Under the pieces are notes generated by a model that had not been told where the DNA came from, made no database searches, and was given only the letters and a program-made list of their open reading frames with translations. Of a stretch of 9,350 nucleotides of DNA, positions 1 through 5,793 are shown piece by piece. How positions within the stretch are numbered: the stretch's first letter is position 1; every line of letters begins with the position of its first letter. The stretch is taken from assembly GCA_903858195.1 (NCBI GenBank), contig CAIOHW010000239.1, forward strand, positions 1-9,350, in the 5' to 3' direction. The position numbers and the translations under genes were made by a program. The stretch comes from Oligoflexia bacterium (lineage in GTDB: Bacteria; Bdellovibrionota; UBA1018).

Positions 1-380
1 CCCTGAGCGCGGCCGAGAATGTCGAATACTTCCTGATCCAGCAGGGCGTTGCTGCCGGTGAACGGAGGCAGCGCGTGCAGGAGGCCATGGAGGCTGTCGG
101 GATCTGGGACAGGCGCGACCACCGCCCCCTTGAGCTGAGCGGAGGCCAGCGTCAGCGCGTGGCTCTCGCAAGGGCCGCCGCCAAGCGCCCCAAGCTCATC
201 CTGGCCGACGAGCCCACGGCAAGCCTGGATCAGGAAACGGGCCGGGAGATCCTGAGCGTGCTCGACTCGCTCAGGCAACGGTTTGGCACAGCCACGGTGG
301 TGGCAAGCCATGATCCGATGGTGCTTGCGTCGGCGGCTCGCAACCTCCGGCTGCAGGACGGCAGGGAGGTGGGCGCATGA
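1..380 (+). CDS. ABC transporter ATP-binding protein, LolD/MacB type (5' partial)
   Basis: This is the C-terminal part of an ABC ATPase that powers the adjacent FtsX-type permease from the cytoplasmic side. The reading frame is open from base 3 and the true start lies before the window, so Walker A is not visible. About 125 residues are seen. They begin with LSAAENVEYFL, which matches the post-Q-loop LTALENV region of LolD-like proteins. Next come the signature LSGGQRQRVALARA (about 139-180), Walker B and D-loop LILADEPTASLD (about 198-233), and the H-loop VVASHD (about 298-315). The short ending after the H-loop, without an extra C-terminal domain, is typical of the LolD/MacB/FtsE group. The stop codon overlaps the permease start by 4 bases (ATGA), so the two are almost certainly partners. 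The family call is firm. LolD itself is not claimed, because the downstream genes do not look like a standard lolCDE locus. Confidence 0.95.
   Translation, partial: LSAAENVEYFLIQQGVAAGERRQRVQEAMEAVGIWDRRDHRPLELSGGQRQRVALARAAAKRPKLILADEPTASLDQETGREILSVLDSLRQRFGTATVVASHDPMVLASAARNLRLQDGREVGA
365..369 (+). promoter_or_regulatory. Ribosome binding site of the permease gene
   Basis: GGAGG lies 7 bases before the ATG at 377, inside the last codons of the ATPase gene. It supports the ATG that overlaps the ATPase stop as the true start. The permease can therefore recruit ribosomes itself as well as by coupling to the upstream gene. Confidence 0.75.
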
Positions 381-1606
381 GTTCCGTGCAGAAGTTCTTC
401 TGGGTTCTCAAGCTGTCGCTGCGCAATCTCGCTCGGCAGCCGCGTCGAACCGTTGCTGTGCTGCTGACGGTGGGTGTGGGGAGCGCGTCGCTCTTTCTGT
501 TTCAGGGCTTCAATACGGGCATCATGAACCAGTACCGCGAGAACTCGATCCACGCGAGGTATGGGCACGGCCAGCTTCATACGCGCGGATATCGCGACAC
601 AATCCATGAAAAACCCTGGGAGCATTGGATCGAAGATCCCGCCTCGCTTGGGCAGAAACTCATTGGGTTCGAGCGCATCAAGCAGGTGTTTCCTCGAATC
701 GAGTTCTTTGCACTCCTCACCAACGGGAGCATCAATGTGAGCGGCCGGGGAACGGGAGTGGATGGCGTGGAGGAGTCGAAGTTCTTCCAGACTCTCAATG
801 TCGAGGAGGGCAAAATGCTCGAGGGAGAGCCGGACGGCATCCTGCTCGGACGCGGGCTTGCCAATGCCCTCAATCTCGAACCGGGTGATACCGTGACGGT
901 CCTCGCCAACACGGTGAATGGCTCGCTAAACGGAGCGGATCTCGTCGTCACCGGGATCTTCCATACGGGTAGCAAAGAGTTCGATGATGTTGCCTTCAGG
1001 ATCCCGCTTGCCCAGGCACAGGCGCTCCTCGATACCTCGCGCGTGGAGTCGGTGGCCCTGGGGCTTGACTCCCACGAGTCGTGGCCCGCGGTGGCAGGGC
1101 GCATCTCTCGCGAGTTCCCCGAACTGTCGGCGACCGAGTTTGCCGTTCTGGACAAGATCTATTACCAAAACTCTGTTGATTGGTTGAAGTCGCAGTTTGG
1201 CGTGATCCGTTTGATCATCCTCCTGATTGTCGTGCTTGGAATCTTCAATATTGTCGCGACTGCCATCCTGGAGCGAAAGGCCGAGATCGGAAATTTGCGG
1301 GCAAACGGGGACTCACGGGCCGGAGTGCTTTTCCTGCTGGTCAGCGAGGGAATGATGCTCGGGATTGTCGGAGCGGCGCTCGGCATCGCCTCTGCATGGG
1401 CGCTGAATTCGACGCTCATGGCAAAGGGCATCCTCATGCCTCCGGCACCCGGATTGACCCGGCAGTTCCATGTCCGCATGGAACTCGACTGGGTGACCGC
1501 ATGGCTGACATTTACACTGGGGTCGGCCTGCTGCCTGGTGTCGAGCCTGTTTGCAGGGCTCCGGGTGGCGAGACTTTCAATCGGCGAGGCACTGCGCTCA
1601 ACATGA
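377..1606 (+). CDS. ABC transporter permease, FtsX/MacB/LolE-like
   Basis: This is an inner-membrane permease of 409 residues with the four-helix layout of the LolC/LolE/MacB superfamily. TM1 is at about 24-46 after a basic N-terminus (RNLARQPRRT). A large periplasmic MacB-type domain fills about 47-270 and contains LGRGLANALNLEPGDTV (157-173). TM2 is at about 274-297, TM3 at 316-346 and TM4 at 372-397. The cytoplasmic loop LERKAEIGNLRANG (298-311) is the classic FtsX-domain motif, and MPPAPG (354-359) before TM4 is common in LolE-like permeases. The gene overlaps the ATPase and the LolA-like gene by 4 bases each. Only one permease gene is seen, so a homodimer is likely unless another subunit lies upstream. 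Such transporters extrude or mechanically move lipoproteins, lipids or other envelope molecules rather than import solutes; the substrate here is unknown. Confidence 0.94.
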   Translation: MSSVQKFFWVLKLSLRNLARQPRRTVAVLLTVGVGSASLFLFQGFNTGIMNQYRENSIHARYGHGQLHTRGYRDTIHEKPWEHWIEDPASLGQKLIGFERIKQVFPRIEFFALLTNGSINVSGRGTGVDGVEESKFFQTLNVEEGKMLEGEPDGILLGRGLANALNLEPGDTVTVLANTVNGSLNGADLVVTGIFHTGSKEFDDVAFRIPLAQAQALLDTSRVESVALGLDSHESWPAVAGRISREFPELSATEFAVLDKIYYQNSVDWLKSQFGVIRLIILLIVVLGIFNIVATAILERKAEIGNLRANGDSRAGVLFLLVSEGMMLGIVGAALGIASAWALNSTLMAKGILMPPAPGLTRQFHVRMELDWVTAWLTFTLGSACCLVSSLFAGLRVARLSIGEALRST

Positions 1607-2295
1607 TCCCAGACGTTCGTATTTTGCTGATGCTCGTGTTTCCGGTAGCCGCAATCGCGGCCCCATCCCTCAATCCGGAGGCCATCCTTCGCAAGGTGGA
1701 CGCGATTCGAAATCCATCCGAGAGTTACGAAATGCGCGTACGCATCGGCGAGAGCCGCTTCATGGCGATGATCCAGGGCGCGAATCGCACGGTGGTGAGG
1801 ACGCTTGAGCCGGCGCGTGACCGCGGACGTGATCTGCTGATGATCGGCGAGGAGATGTGGGCCTATATCCCGAATCTCAAGCGTGCCGTCCGTGTCAGCC
1901 TCTCTCAAAAGCTCACCGGCCAGGCCGCAAACGGCGATATCAGCCGAATGCGGTGGGCCGAGGATTACGAGGCGACGATCGAATCCGAGGACGAGGGCAA
2001 CTGGGTGCTCGCACTCGGTGCACGCAGGAAAGGGCTCACCTACGAGCGCATCCGCGTCTGGGTGGCCCGCAAGGACCACTCTCCTGTGCGGGCAGAGTAC
2101 CTCACTGCGGCGGGCAAGATCCTCAAGCGCGCGCGCTTCGAAGGCTACCGCATGATGGCGGGCAGGGTTCGTCCCACCCGACTCGAGATCGAGAGCGCAG
2201 TGAACGCCAGTGAGCACTCGACCCTGGAAGTGGAGTCCATGTCTCCAAGGTCTTTTCCTGTGTCGCTGTTCAATCCGCAGGGATTTGGCGAGTGA
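1603..2295 (+). CDS. LolA-like periplasmic protein (outer membrane lipoprotein-sorting protein family)
   Basis: This is an exported protein of 230 residues. A signal peptide occupies residues 1-20 (hydrophobic ILLMLVFPVAAIAA, probable cleavage after AIAA). The mature part resembles the LolA-like family annotated as outer membrane lipoprotein-sorting protein. The match rests on the LLMIGEEMWAYIPNLKRAVR block (78-97), followed by the SQKLTGQ / ISRMRWAEDYEAT region (101-125) and repeated beta strands to the end. LolA and LolB fold as an open beta-barrel that shields acyl chains, so this protein may carry a lipid or lipoprotein between the permease and the outer membrane. The ATG at 1603 is chosen because it overlaps the permease stop by 4 bases and begins a good signal peptide. 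The frame stays open further upstream, but that part lies over the permease gene. The ribosome binding site is weak (GAGG, 13 bases away), so translation probably depends on coupling. Confidence 0.85.
   Translation: MIPDVRILLMLVFPVAAIAAPSLNPEAILRKVDAIRNPSESYEMRVRIGESRFMAMIQGANRTVVRTLEPARDRGRDLLMIGEEMWAYIPNLKRAVRVSLSQKLTGQAANGDISRMRWAEDYEATIESEDEGNWVLALGARRKGLTYERIRVWVARKDHSPVRAEYLTAAGKILKRARFEGYRMMAGRVRPTRLEIESAVNASEHSTLEVESMSPRSFPVSLFNPQGFGE
2279..2283 (+). promoter_or_regulatory. Ribosome binding site of the beta-barrel gene (GTG start)
   Basis: AGGGA lies 8 bases before the GTG at 2292, within the end of the LolA-like gene. It helps decide the start: the next in-frame ATG is at residue 23 and would delete the signal peptide. 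Confidence 0.6.
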
Positions 2296-3395
2296 GCCTG
2301 CTTCATCGTCGGGGGACCCTGCTGACGGTCCTGTTTCTTGCCTTGGGCACGAATGCGATGGGAGCTAGGCTGGTGATCCCGGGCCTGACGCTTGAATCAG
2401 GCTTTTTGGTGCAGCCCGGTCCAGATGCGTCGATCCTGTATGCCGAGCCGCGTGCCAAGCCCGGAGACTGGGTATTGTCACTTCGTGCCGGAGCCCTTCG
2501 AGTGGGCGGCGAGGCGCTGCCCCTGGCCGAGATCCGAGACACCTACTACCAGATCGAAGGTGGAGCGTTGCGGGGGCGAGTGGGATTCCAGAGCCTCTCG
2601 TGGGGAGAAACGTTTGGCTTCTTCATCGCTGACCTTCCCAACCCCAGAGACTGGAGAGATCCACTCCTGCTCAATGTGGGCTTCGTCAAGAAGCCTGTTT
2701 TCATGGGCCAGCTCCAATGGTTTGGCGAGGCCTCGAGCGTTCAGGCGTTCGTGACGCCCCTGACTCGCCATCAGGATTTTCTACCTGGAGTCGAGACGGA
2801 CATTCCGGGGAGGCGCGCGCTCGATTCGATCGGGCGCGACTCGGAGGCGGGAGTTCGCGCAAGCAGACTTTGGGATTTTGGCCTCGATGGCTCGATTTTC
2901 GTGATCAGCCACCTGGATCGTGCACTGGTGCTGGATCCCGGGCGCGTGCTGAGTGCTGGGATGACTGCAAGTCAGGCGGTCTCCGACCGATGGGTGGTGC
3001 GCACCGACCAGGTCTGGACTGGCGGCGCTCAAGGAGTTGACTGGCATGGTGTAGCCGGCCTGGATTGGTCACCCGACGCAGACCTCACCGTGGGCACGCA
3101 GATTCAGCACGGGCCAGAACTCTGGGGGGCAAGCCTGCGTGTGGCACGGCGGAACGTTGCAGACCGCTGGGATCTCGAGGCTTTTTGCTTCACTGGCCTG
3201 GGCGGCCCGTCAGGCGGGGGATCGGCCGGTGAATTCTGGATCCAGCCCAAACTCACCTACAACACCGCAGACGGGATTTCCGTATCGCTCCGCTACGACT
3301 GGATCGAGACTCCCGGATCGGCACCGAAAAACGGATTCTTTCAGGCCGTCACGGACTCGGATCGAGCCCTGCTTTGGGTGGCCTTTCGCTATTGA
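2292..3395 (+). CDS. Probable outer-membrane beta-barrel protein (DUF1302/porin-like)
   Basis: This is an exported protein of 367 residues starting at GTG and overlapping the LolA-like stop by 4 bases (GTGA). Residues 1-25 form a signal peptide (HRRGTLLTVLFLALG, probable cleavage after AMGA). The mature protein is rich in alternating polar and aromatic residues with GxL/VxW-type strands and has no hydrophobic helix. It ends with ALLWVAFRY, a C-terminal aromatic beta-signal of the kind recognised by the BAM machinery. Residues 98-123 contain LSWGETFGFF and ADLPNPRDW. These resemble the RQxxxWG...NPRD region of DUF1302-type barrels, which often sit beside transporters and LolA/LolB-like proteins. 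The likely role is the outer-membrane exit or docking point of the transport cassette. Barrel nature is well supported; the DUF1302 link is by motif recall only. The last 7 bases overlap the convergent gene on the other strand. Confidence 0.8.
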   Translation: MSLLHRRGTLLTVLFLALGTNAMGARLVIPGLTLESGFLVQPGPDASILYAEPRAKPGDWVLSLRAGALRVGGEALPLAEIRDTYYQIEGGALRGRVGFQSLSWGETFGFFIADLPNPRDWRDPLLLNVGFVKKPVFMGQLQWFGEASSVQAFVTPLTRHQDFLPGVETDIPGRRALDSIGRDSEAGVRASRLWDFGLDGSIFVISHLDRALVLDPGRVLSAGMTASQAVSDRWVVRTDQVWTGGAQGVDWHGVAGLDWSPDADLTVGTQIQHGPELWGASLRVARRNVADRWDLEAFCFTGLGGPSGGGSAGEFWIQPKLTYNTADGISVSLRYDWIETPGSAPKNGFFQAVTDSDRALLWVAFRY

Positions 3396-5233
3396 TCTGA
3401 AAGCCTGCGGCGAACGATGTCACGAATCGCAGACCTCACCGGCGCCGCGGATGCGCGGATCATGAGTTCTTCGGTATTGGTCCACGAGAGATCGATCACG
3501 CCCTCGGCGGCCTTGATCAAAAAGGCATCCCTTTGCTGGGCCGTGCGAGTCAGCAGGAGGTCAGCCGTCGCCACCGCATCGGCCATCCGAAACGGAGTGA
3601 GCCGTGGAGTGGCCTTCTCGAGGAATTCCGCAAATGCTTTTTCCGAGACGACGAGGCTTGAGAGTGCCCCATAGTCGGTGGGCGTGAGCGAGCTCATCAG
3701 GGCCAGGCCCTGGAAGAGGATGGGATCGCGAGCCTCGTCCAACGGAAGTACCTGAAGGATTCGCGCGAAGGTCGTGCCCTGAAGCGGCAGGAGCTTGGGA
3801 AGTACAAGCGCGCAGAGCTGGCTTCGCACCGTCCAGTCGGTTGCCATGAGGAGCAGGCTCCGGATGGATTCGGGTTCGAAGCCCCCGGCCTGCCGCATGG
3901 CCATCAGAATGAGCGTGTCACGCGTCTCGTCCGGAGGCAGCTGTTCGAGGAGGAGCAGGGCCTGCTGGCTGGTGAGTCTCTTGACCTTGGCAAGCAGTTG
4001 TTCGGCAAGGTTGATCATCACCTCGTTTGAGTCCAGAGGAGTGATGAGCGCAGCCAGCTCGGCAACCGTGATTTCGCCCCGGATTTCGGTGGCTGCCTGT
4101 GAAAGGCGATCGCGGGCCGGCGAGCGTGGAAAGCGCCGAAGGAGGTCGAGCAGGAATCCCACCGAACGGTCTTCGCTCCGGGAAAAAATATCGAGCGCCA
4201 CGGTTGCCGCAAAGTCATAGGCCTTCTTTCGGGCGGCAAGCTGGAGCATGCGGCCCTTCTCGGCCGGGGTCAGGGCCTCGAGTGAGCCTCCGATCTTGTT
4301 CAGTACTTCCTGGAAGGCGATGTCATTTGCCTCGTTGCCGGCATGGAGGCGGCCGAGCAAGGTCTCGCCGGTCTCAAAGCGAATTGCGGGCATCTTGAGC
4401 AGTCCGGCCAGGATCAGGCGGTTGGATTTTTCTGCAAGTTTCTCAGCCAGATCGATGTTCGAGTGCAGGACGTCGAGCAGGGCACGGTCGTCATCCATGC
4501 TGGAGCCGGAGAGCTCCCGTTCTCGGCGCTTCATGTCTTCGATCAGCGTCGTGGGAAAGTAGAACGCGTCGAGCAGCATCTCGAGGCGACTCAGATCAAT
4601 GGCTGGAACCGTGTCGAGCAGCCGCACGATGTCGTCGTGGTGGTCTTCGGAAGCCCGAGCCGCCCAGCGCAGGCGCAGTAGGGATTCGGACGTGTCCTGA
4701 AGCCTGAAGAAGTCCAGAAGGGTAGGCATCACCGAGGTGATCTCGATCTGGGTTTCGCGTGGCGGAAGCTCCCAGAACTGGAGTTTGGGCAACGTGACGA
4801 TCGAAGTTACCGGAGCCTCGGCTGTGGCGCGCGCAAGCTCGATCGAGACCTGCTGAGGCCAGATCGTGCGCATTCGAATCGGGTCGAGCTCAGGGCGTGC
4901 CAGGCGATAGACCAAGCTGCCTGATGAGTCAGCTAGCTCGATGGCCTGCAGGGACACCACTTCTCCAGCGCCGCGCACTCCGACCGGAACGATCTGCTCT
5001 GACCCAAAAGCGACGGTGACCGGATACTCCACGGGCTTCAGGGTGTCGGGCTTTCCATAGATCACCTTGAGCTGCATTCCAGAGGCGGGGGCCGGAGAGG
5101 CTGCCGACCAGGTCAGTCGGATGGATCCGGACTCCGGAATGGGTGTGCCGTCCTTGGGCTTGCAGGCTGAGGCCGCAGATCCCAAGACCATCAACGAGAG
5201 GACAAGGCAACGCAGGGCGAGGGTCTTCTTCAT
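3389..5233 (-). CDS. Probable lipoprotein with C-terminal helical repeats, unknown function
   Basis: I do not recognise this 614-residue protein. It starts with a signal peptide (MKKTLALRCLVLSLMVLGSA). ASAC then places a Cys at residue 24, a lipobox with a weak -3 position (Ala), so it is probably a lipoprotein and otherwise an ordinary secreted protein. Residues 37-170 are beta-rich (LTWSAASPAPASGMQLKVIYG and following), perhaps an immunoglobulin-like domain. From about 175 to the end it is helical with recurring units: LTSQQALLLLEQLPPDETRD (420-439), LQGTTFARILQVLPLDEARD (484-503), LTPTDYGALSSL (516-527), LTPFRMADAV (545-554) and ITVAELAALITPL (388-400). The pattern recalls the helical DUF4476-type repeats of some Bacteroidota and Myxococcota lipoproteins, but this is a guess. 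The ribosome binding site is weak (GGGT). The gene overlaps the barrel gene by 7 bases tail to tail and is transcribed divergently from the hemerythrin gene. Confidence 0.82.
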   Translation of the reverse strand: MKKTLALRCLVLSLMVLGSAASACKPKDGTPIPESGSIRLTWSAASPAPASGMQLKVIYGKPDTLKPVEYPVTVAFGSEQIVPVGVRGAGEVVSLQAIELADSSGSLVYRLARPELDPIRMRTIWPQQVSIELARATAEAPVTSIVTLPKLQFWELPPRETQIEITSVMPTLLDFFRLQDTSESLLRLRWAARASEDHHDDIVRLLDTVPAIDLSRLEMLLDAFYFPTTLIEDMKRRERELSGSSMDDDRALLDVLHSNIDLAEKLAEKSNRLILAGLLKMPAIRFETGETLLGRLHAGNEANDIAFQEVLNKIGGSLEALTPAEKGRMLQLAARKKAYDFAATVALDIFSRSEDRSVGFLLDLLRRFPRSPARDRLSQAATEIRGEITVAELAALITPLDSNEVMINLAEQLLAKVKRLTSQQALLLLEQLPPDETRDTLILMAMRQAGGFEPESIRSLLLMATDWTVRSQLCALVLPKLLPLQGTTFARILQVLPLDEARDPILFQGLALMSSLTPTDYGALSSLVVSEKAFAEFLEKATPRLTPFRMADAVATADLLLTRTAQQRDAFLIKAAEGVIDLSWTNTEELMIRASAAPVRSAIRDIVRRRLSDQ

Positions 5234-5286
5234 GTCGACCCGTCAGTACCATTACCGGACAGAAACGGTCAACAACTTCAGTTCGT

Positions 5287-5303
5287 CTGCACGCCGTTTG
5301 CAG
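5287..5303 (+). promoter_or_regulatory. Inverted repeat / sigma-54-like promoter candidate upstream of the hemerythrin gene
   Basis: CTGCA and TGCAG form a perfect 5-base inverted repeat with a 7-base spacer, which looks like an operator half-site pair. The same bases, CTGCACG-CCGT-TTGCA, match the sigma-54 consensus TGGCACG-N4-TTGCA at 10 of 12 fixed positions, keeping the -24 G and the -12 GC. If used, transcription would start near 5313, about 40 bases before the hemerythrin ATG. The two readings compete and neither is proven. Confidence 0.3.
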
Positions 5304-5340
5304 TCGGAGTCTCTGGTTTTTGACGTAACCCATTAAAAAC

Positions 5341-5345
5341 AGGAG
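5341..5345 (+). promoter_or_regulatory. Ribosome binding site of the hemerythrin-like gene
   Basis: AGGAG lies 8 bases before the ATG at 5354 and 5 bases before a TTG at 5351. The spacing favours the ATG. Confidence 0.8.
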
Positions 5346-5353
5346 ATAAATTG

Positions 5354-5791
5354 ATGCGAGCCCTTGACCTGTTGCGTGCTGATCACCGCCACCTTCAGTC
5401 CCTTTTTGAGAGGCTCCGGCAGTCTGCCGACTTCGGAGAGCGTCGGGAGGTCTTCGAGGAGATCCGCGACTCCCTGGAGCTGCACACCGACCTCGAGGAG
5501 CGGCTCTTCTACCCATCGTTTCGCAACACCCCGGAATGGGCCGAAGTCATCGAGGAAGCTCTCGAGGACCATCGCCTGATCGATGAGATGATTGCTGAGC
5601 TCGGCGCGGTCACCGACACCGAAGATTTCAACGACCTTCTCGATGAACTCTTCGAATCGATCGAAGACCACTTCGTGGATGAGGAGCAGGAGCTCTACCC
5701 TTCTCTCCTGCCACTCCTCGAAGAAGCCGACTGGGCGCGTCTTGCCCGGACCATGGAAGAATACCGGGAAGGGCTGCCGCAGGCGGCCTGA
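5354..5791 (+). CDS. Hemerythrin-like (HHE domain) diiron protein
   Basis: This is a soluble cytoplasmic protein of 145 residues forming one four-helix hemerythrin/HHE domain, the usual length for a stand-alone member. The metal ligands are visible in order: His11 (ADHRHL), His44 and Glu48 (HTDLEE), His73 (EDHRLID), His106 and Glu110 (HFVDEE). The H / HxxxE / H / HxxxE set matches the FBXL5-like variety of HHE domain rather than the classical oxygen carrier, which has HxxxH near its end. No DNA-binding or chemotaxis domain and no signal peptide are present. Family roles include oxygen or iron sensing, nitric-oxide or oxidative-stress defence and iron storage; which applies here cannot be told. 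The protein is strongly acidic (41 Asp/Glu in 145) and contains no lysine. The ATG at 5354 is preferred over the adjacent TTG on ribosome-site spacing. The stop lies 2 bases from that of the convergent lipoprotein gene. Confidence 0.93.
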   Translation: MRALDLLRADHRHLQSLFERLRQSADFGERREVFEEIRDSLELHTDLEERLFYPSFRNTPEWAEVIEEALEDHRLIDEMIAELGAVTDTEDFNDLLDELFESIEDHFVDEEQELYPSLLPLLEEADWARLARTMEEYREGLPQAA

Positions 5792-5793
5792 CC

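Larger units (their letters stand above)
5234..5353. promoter_or_regulatory. Divergent intergenic region with presumed promoters for both flanking genes
   Basis: This 120-base gap is the only true intergenic region in the window and separates two outward-facing genes. The right-hand third (about 5311-5353) is clearly richer in A and T than its surroundings. On the minus strand TTGACC (5272-5267) could serve as a -35 box for the lipoprotein gene, with only a poor -10 about 17 bases on. On the plus strand there is a palindrome with a sigma-54-like match (given separately). TTGACG at 5320-5325 is too close to the start codon to act as a -35 box. The existence of promoters is inferred from the layout. 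Confidence 0.55.

Noticed and set aside
1..380. Naming the first two genes lolD and lolC/lolE
   Set aside because: The family matches, but the adjacent LolA-like and barrel genes and the single permease differ from a standard lolCDE locus, so gene symbols would overstate the case.
1180..1602. Upstream extension of the LolA-like frame
   Set aside because: The frame is open but covers the permease gene in another phase and reads as unstructured sequence. The ATG at 1603 gives a signal peptide and the same 4-base overlap seen at the other junctions.
1162..2217. 351-codon open frame on the minus strand
   Set aside because: It lies antisense to the permease end and most of the LolA-like gene, has no recognisable domain, and its composition is that expected of a mirror frame in GC-rich coding DNA.
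5320..5350. TTGACG as the -35 of a sigma-70 promoter for the hemerythrin gene
   Set aside because: The matching -10 would fall on the ribosome binding site at 5341-5345, leaving almost no leader.
4929..5516. 195-codon minus-strand frame spanning the intergenic region
   Set aside because: It overlaps the N-terminus of the 614-residue lipoprotein in another phase and the antisense of the hemerythrin gene, with low-complexity Arg/Gly/Pro content.
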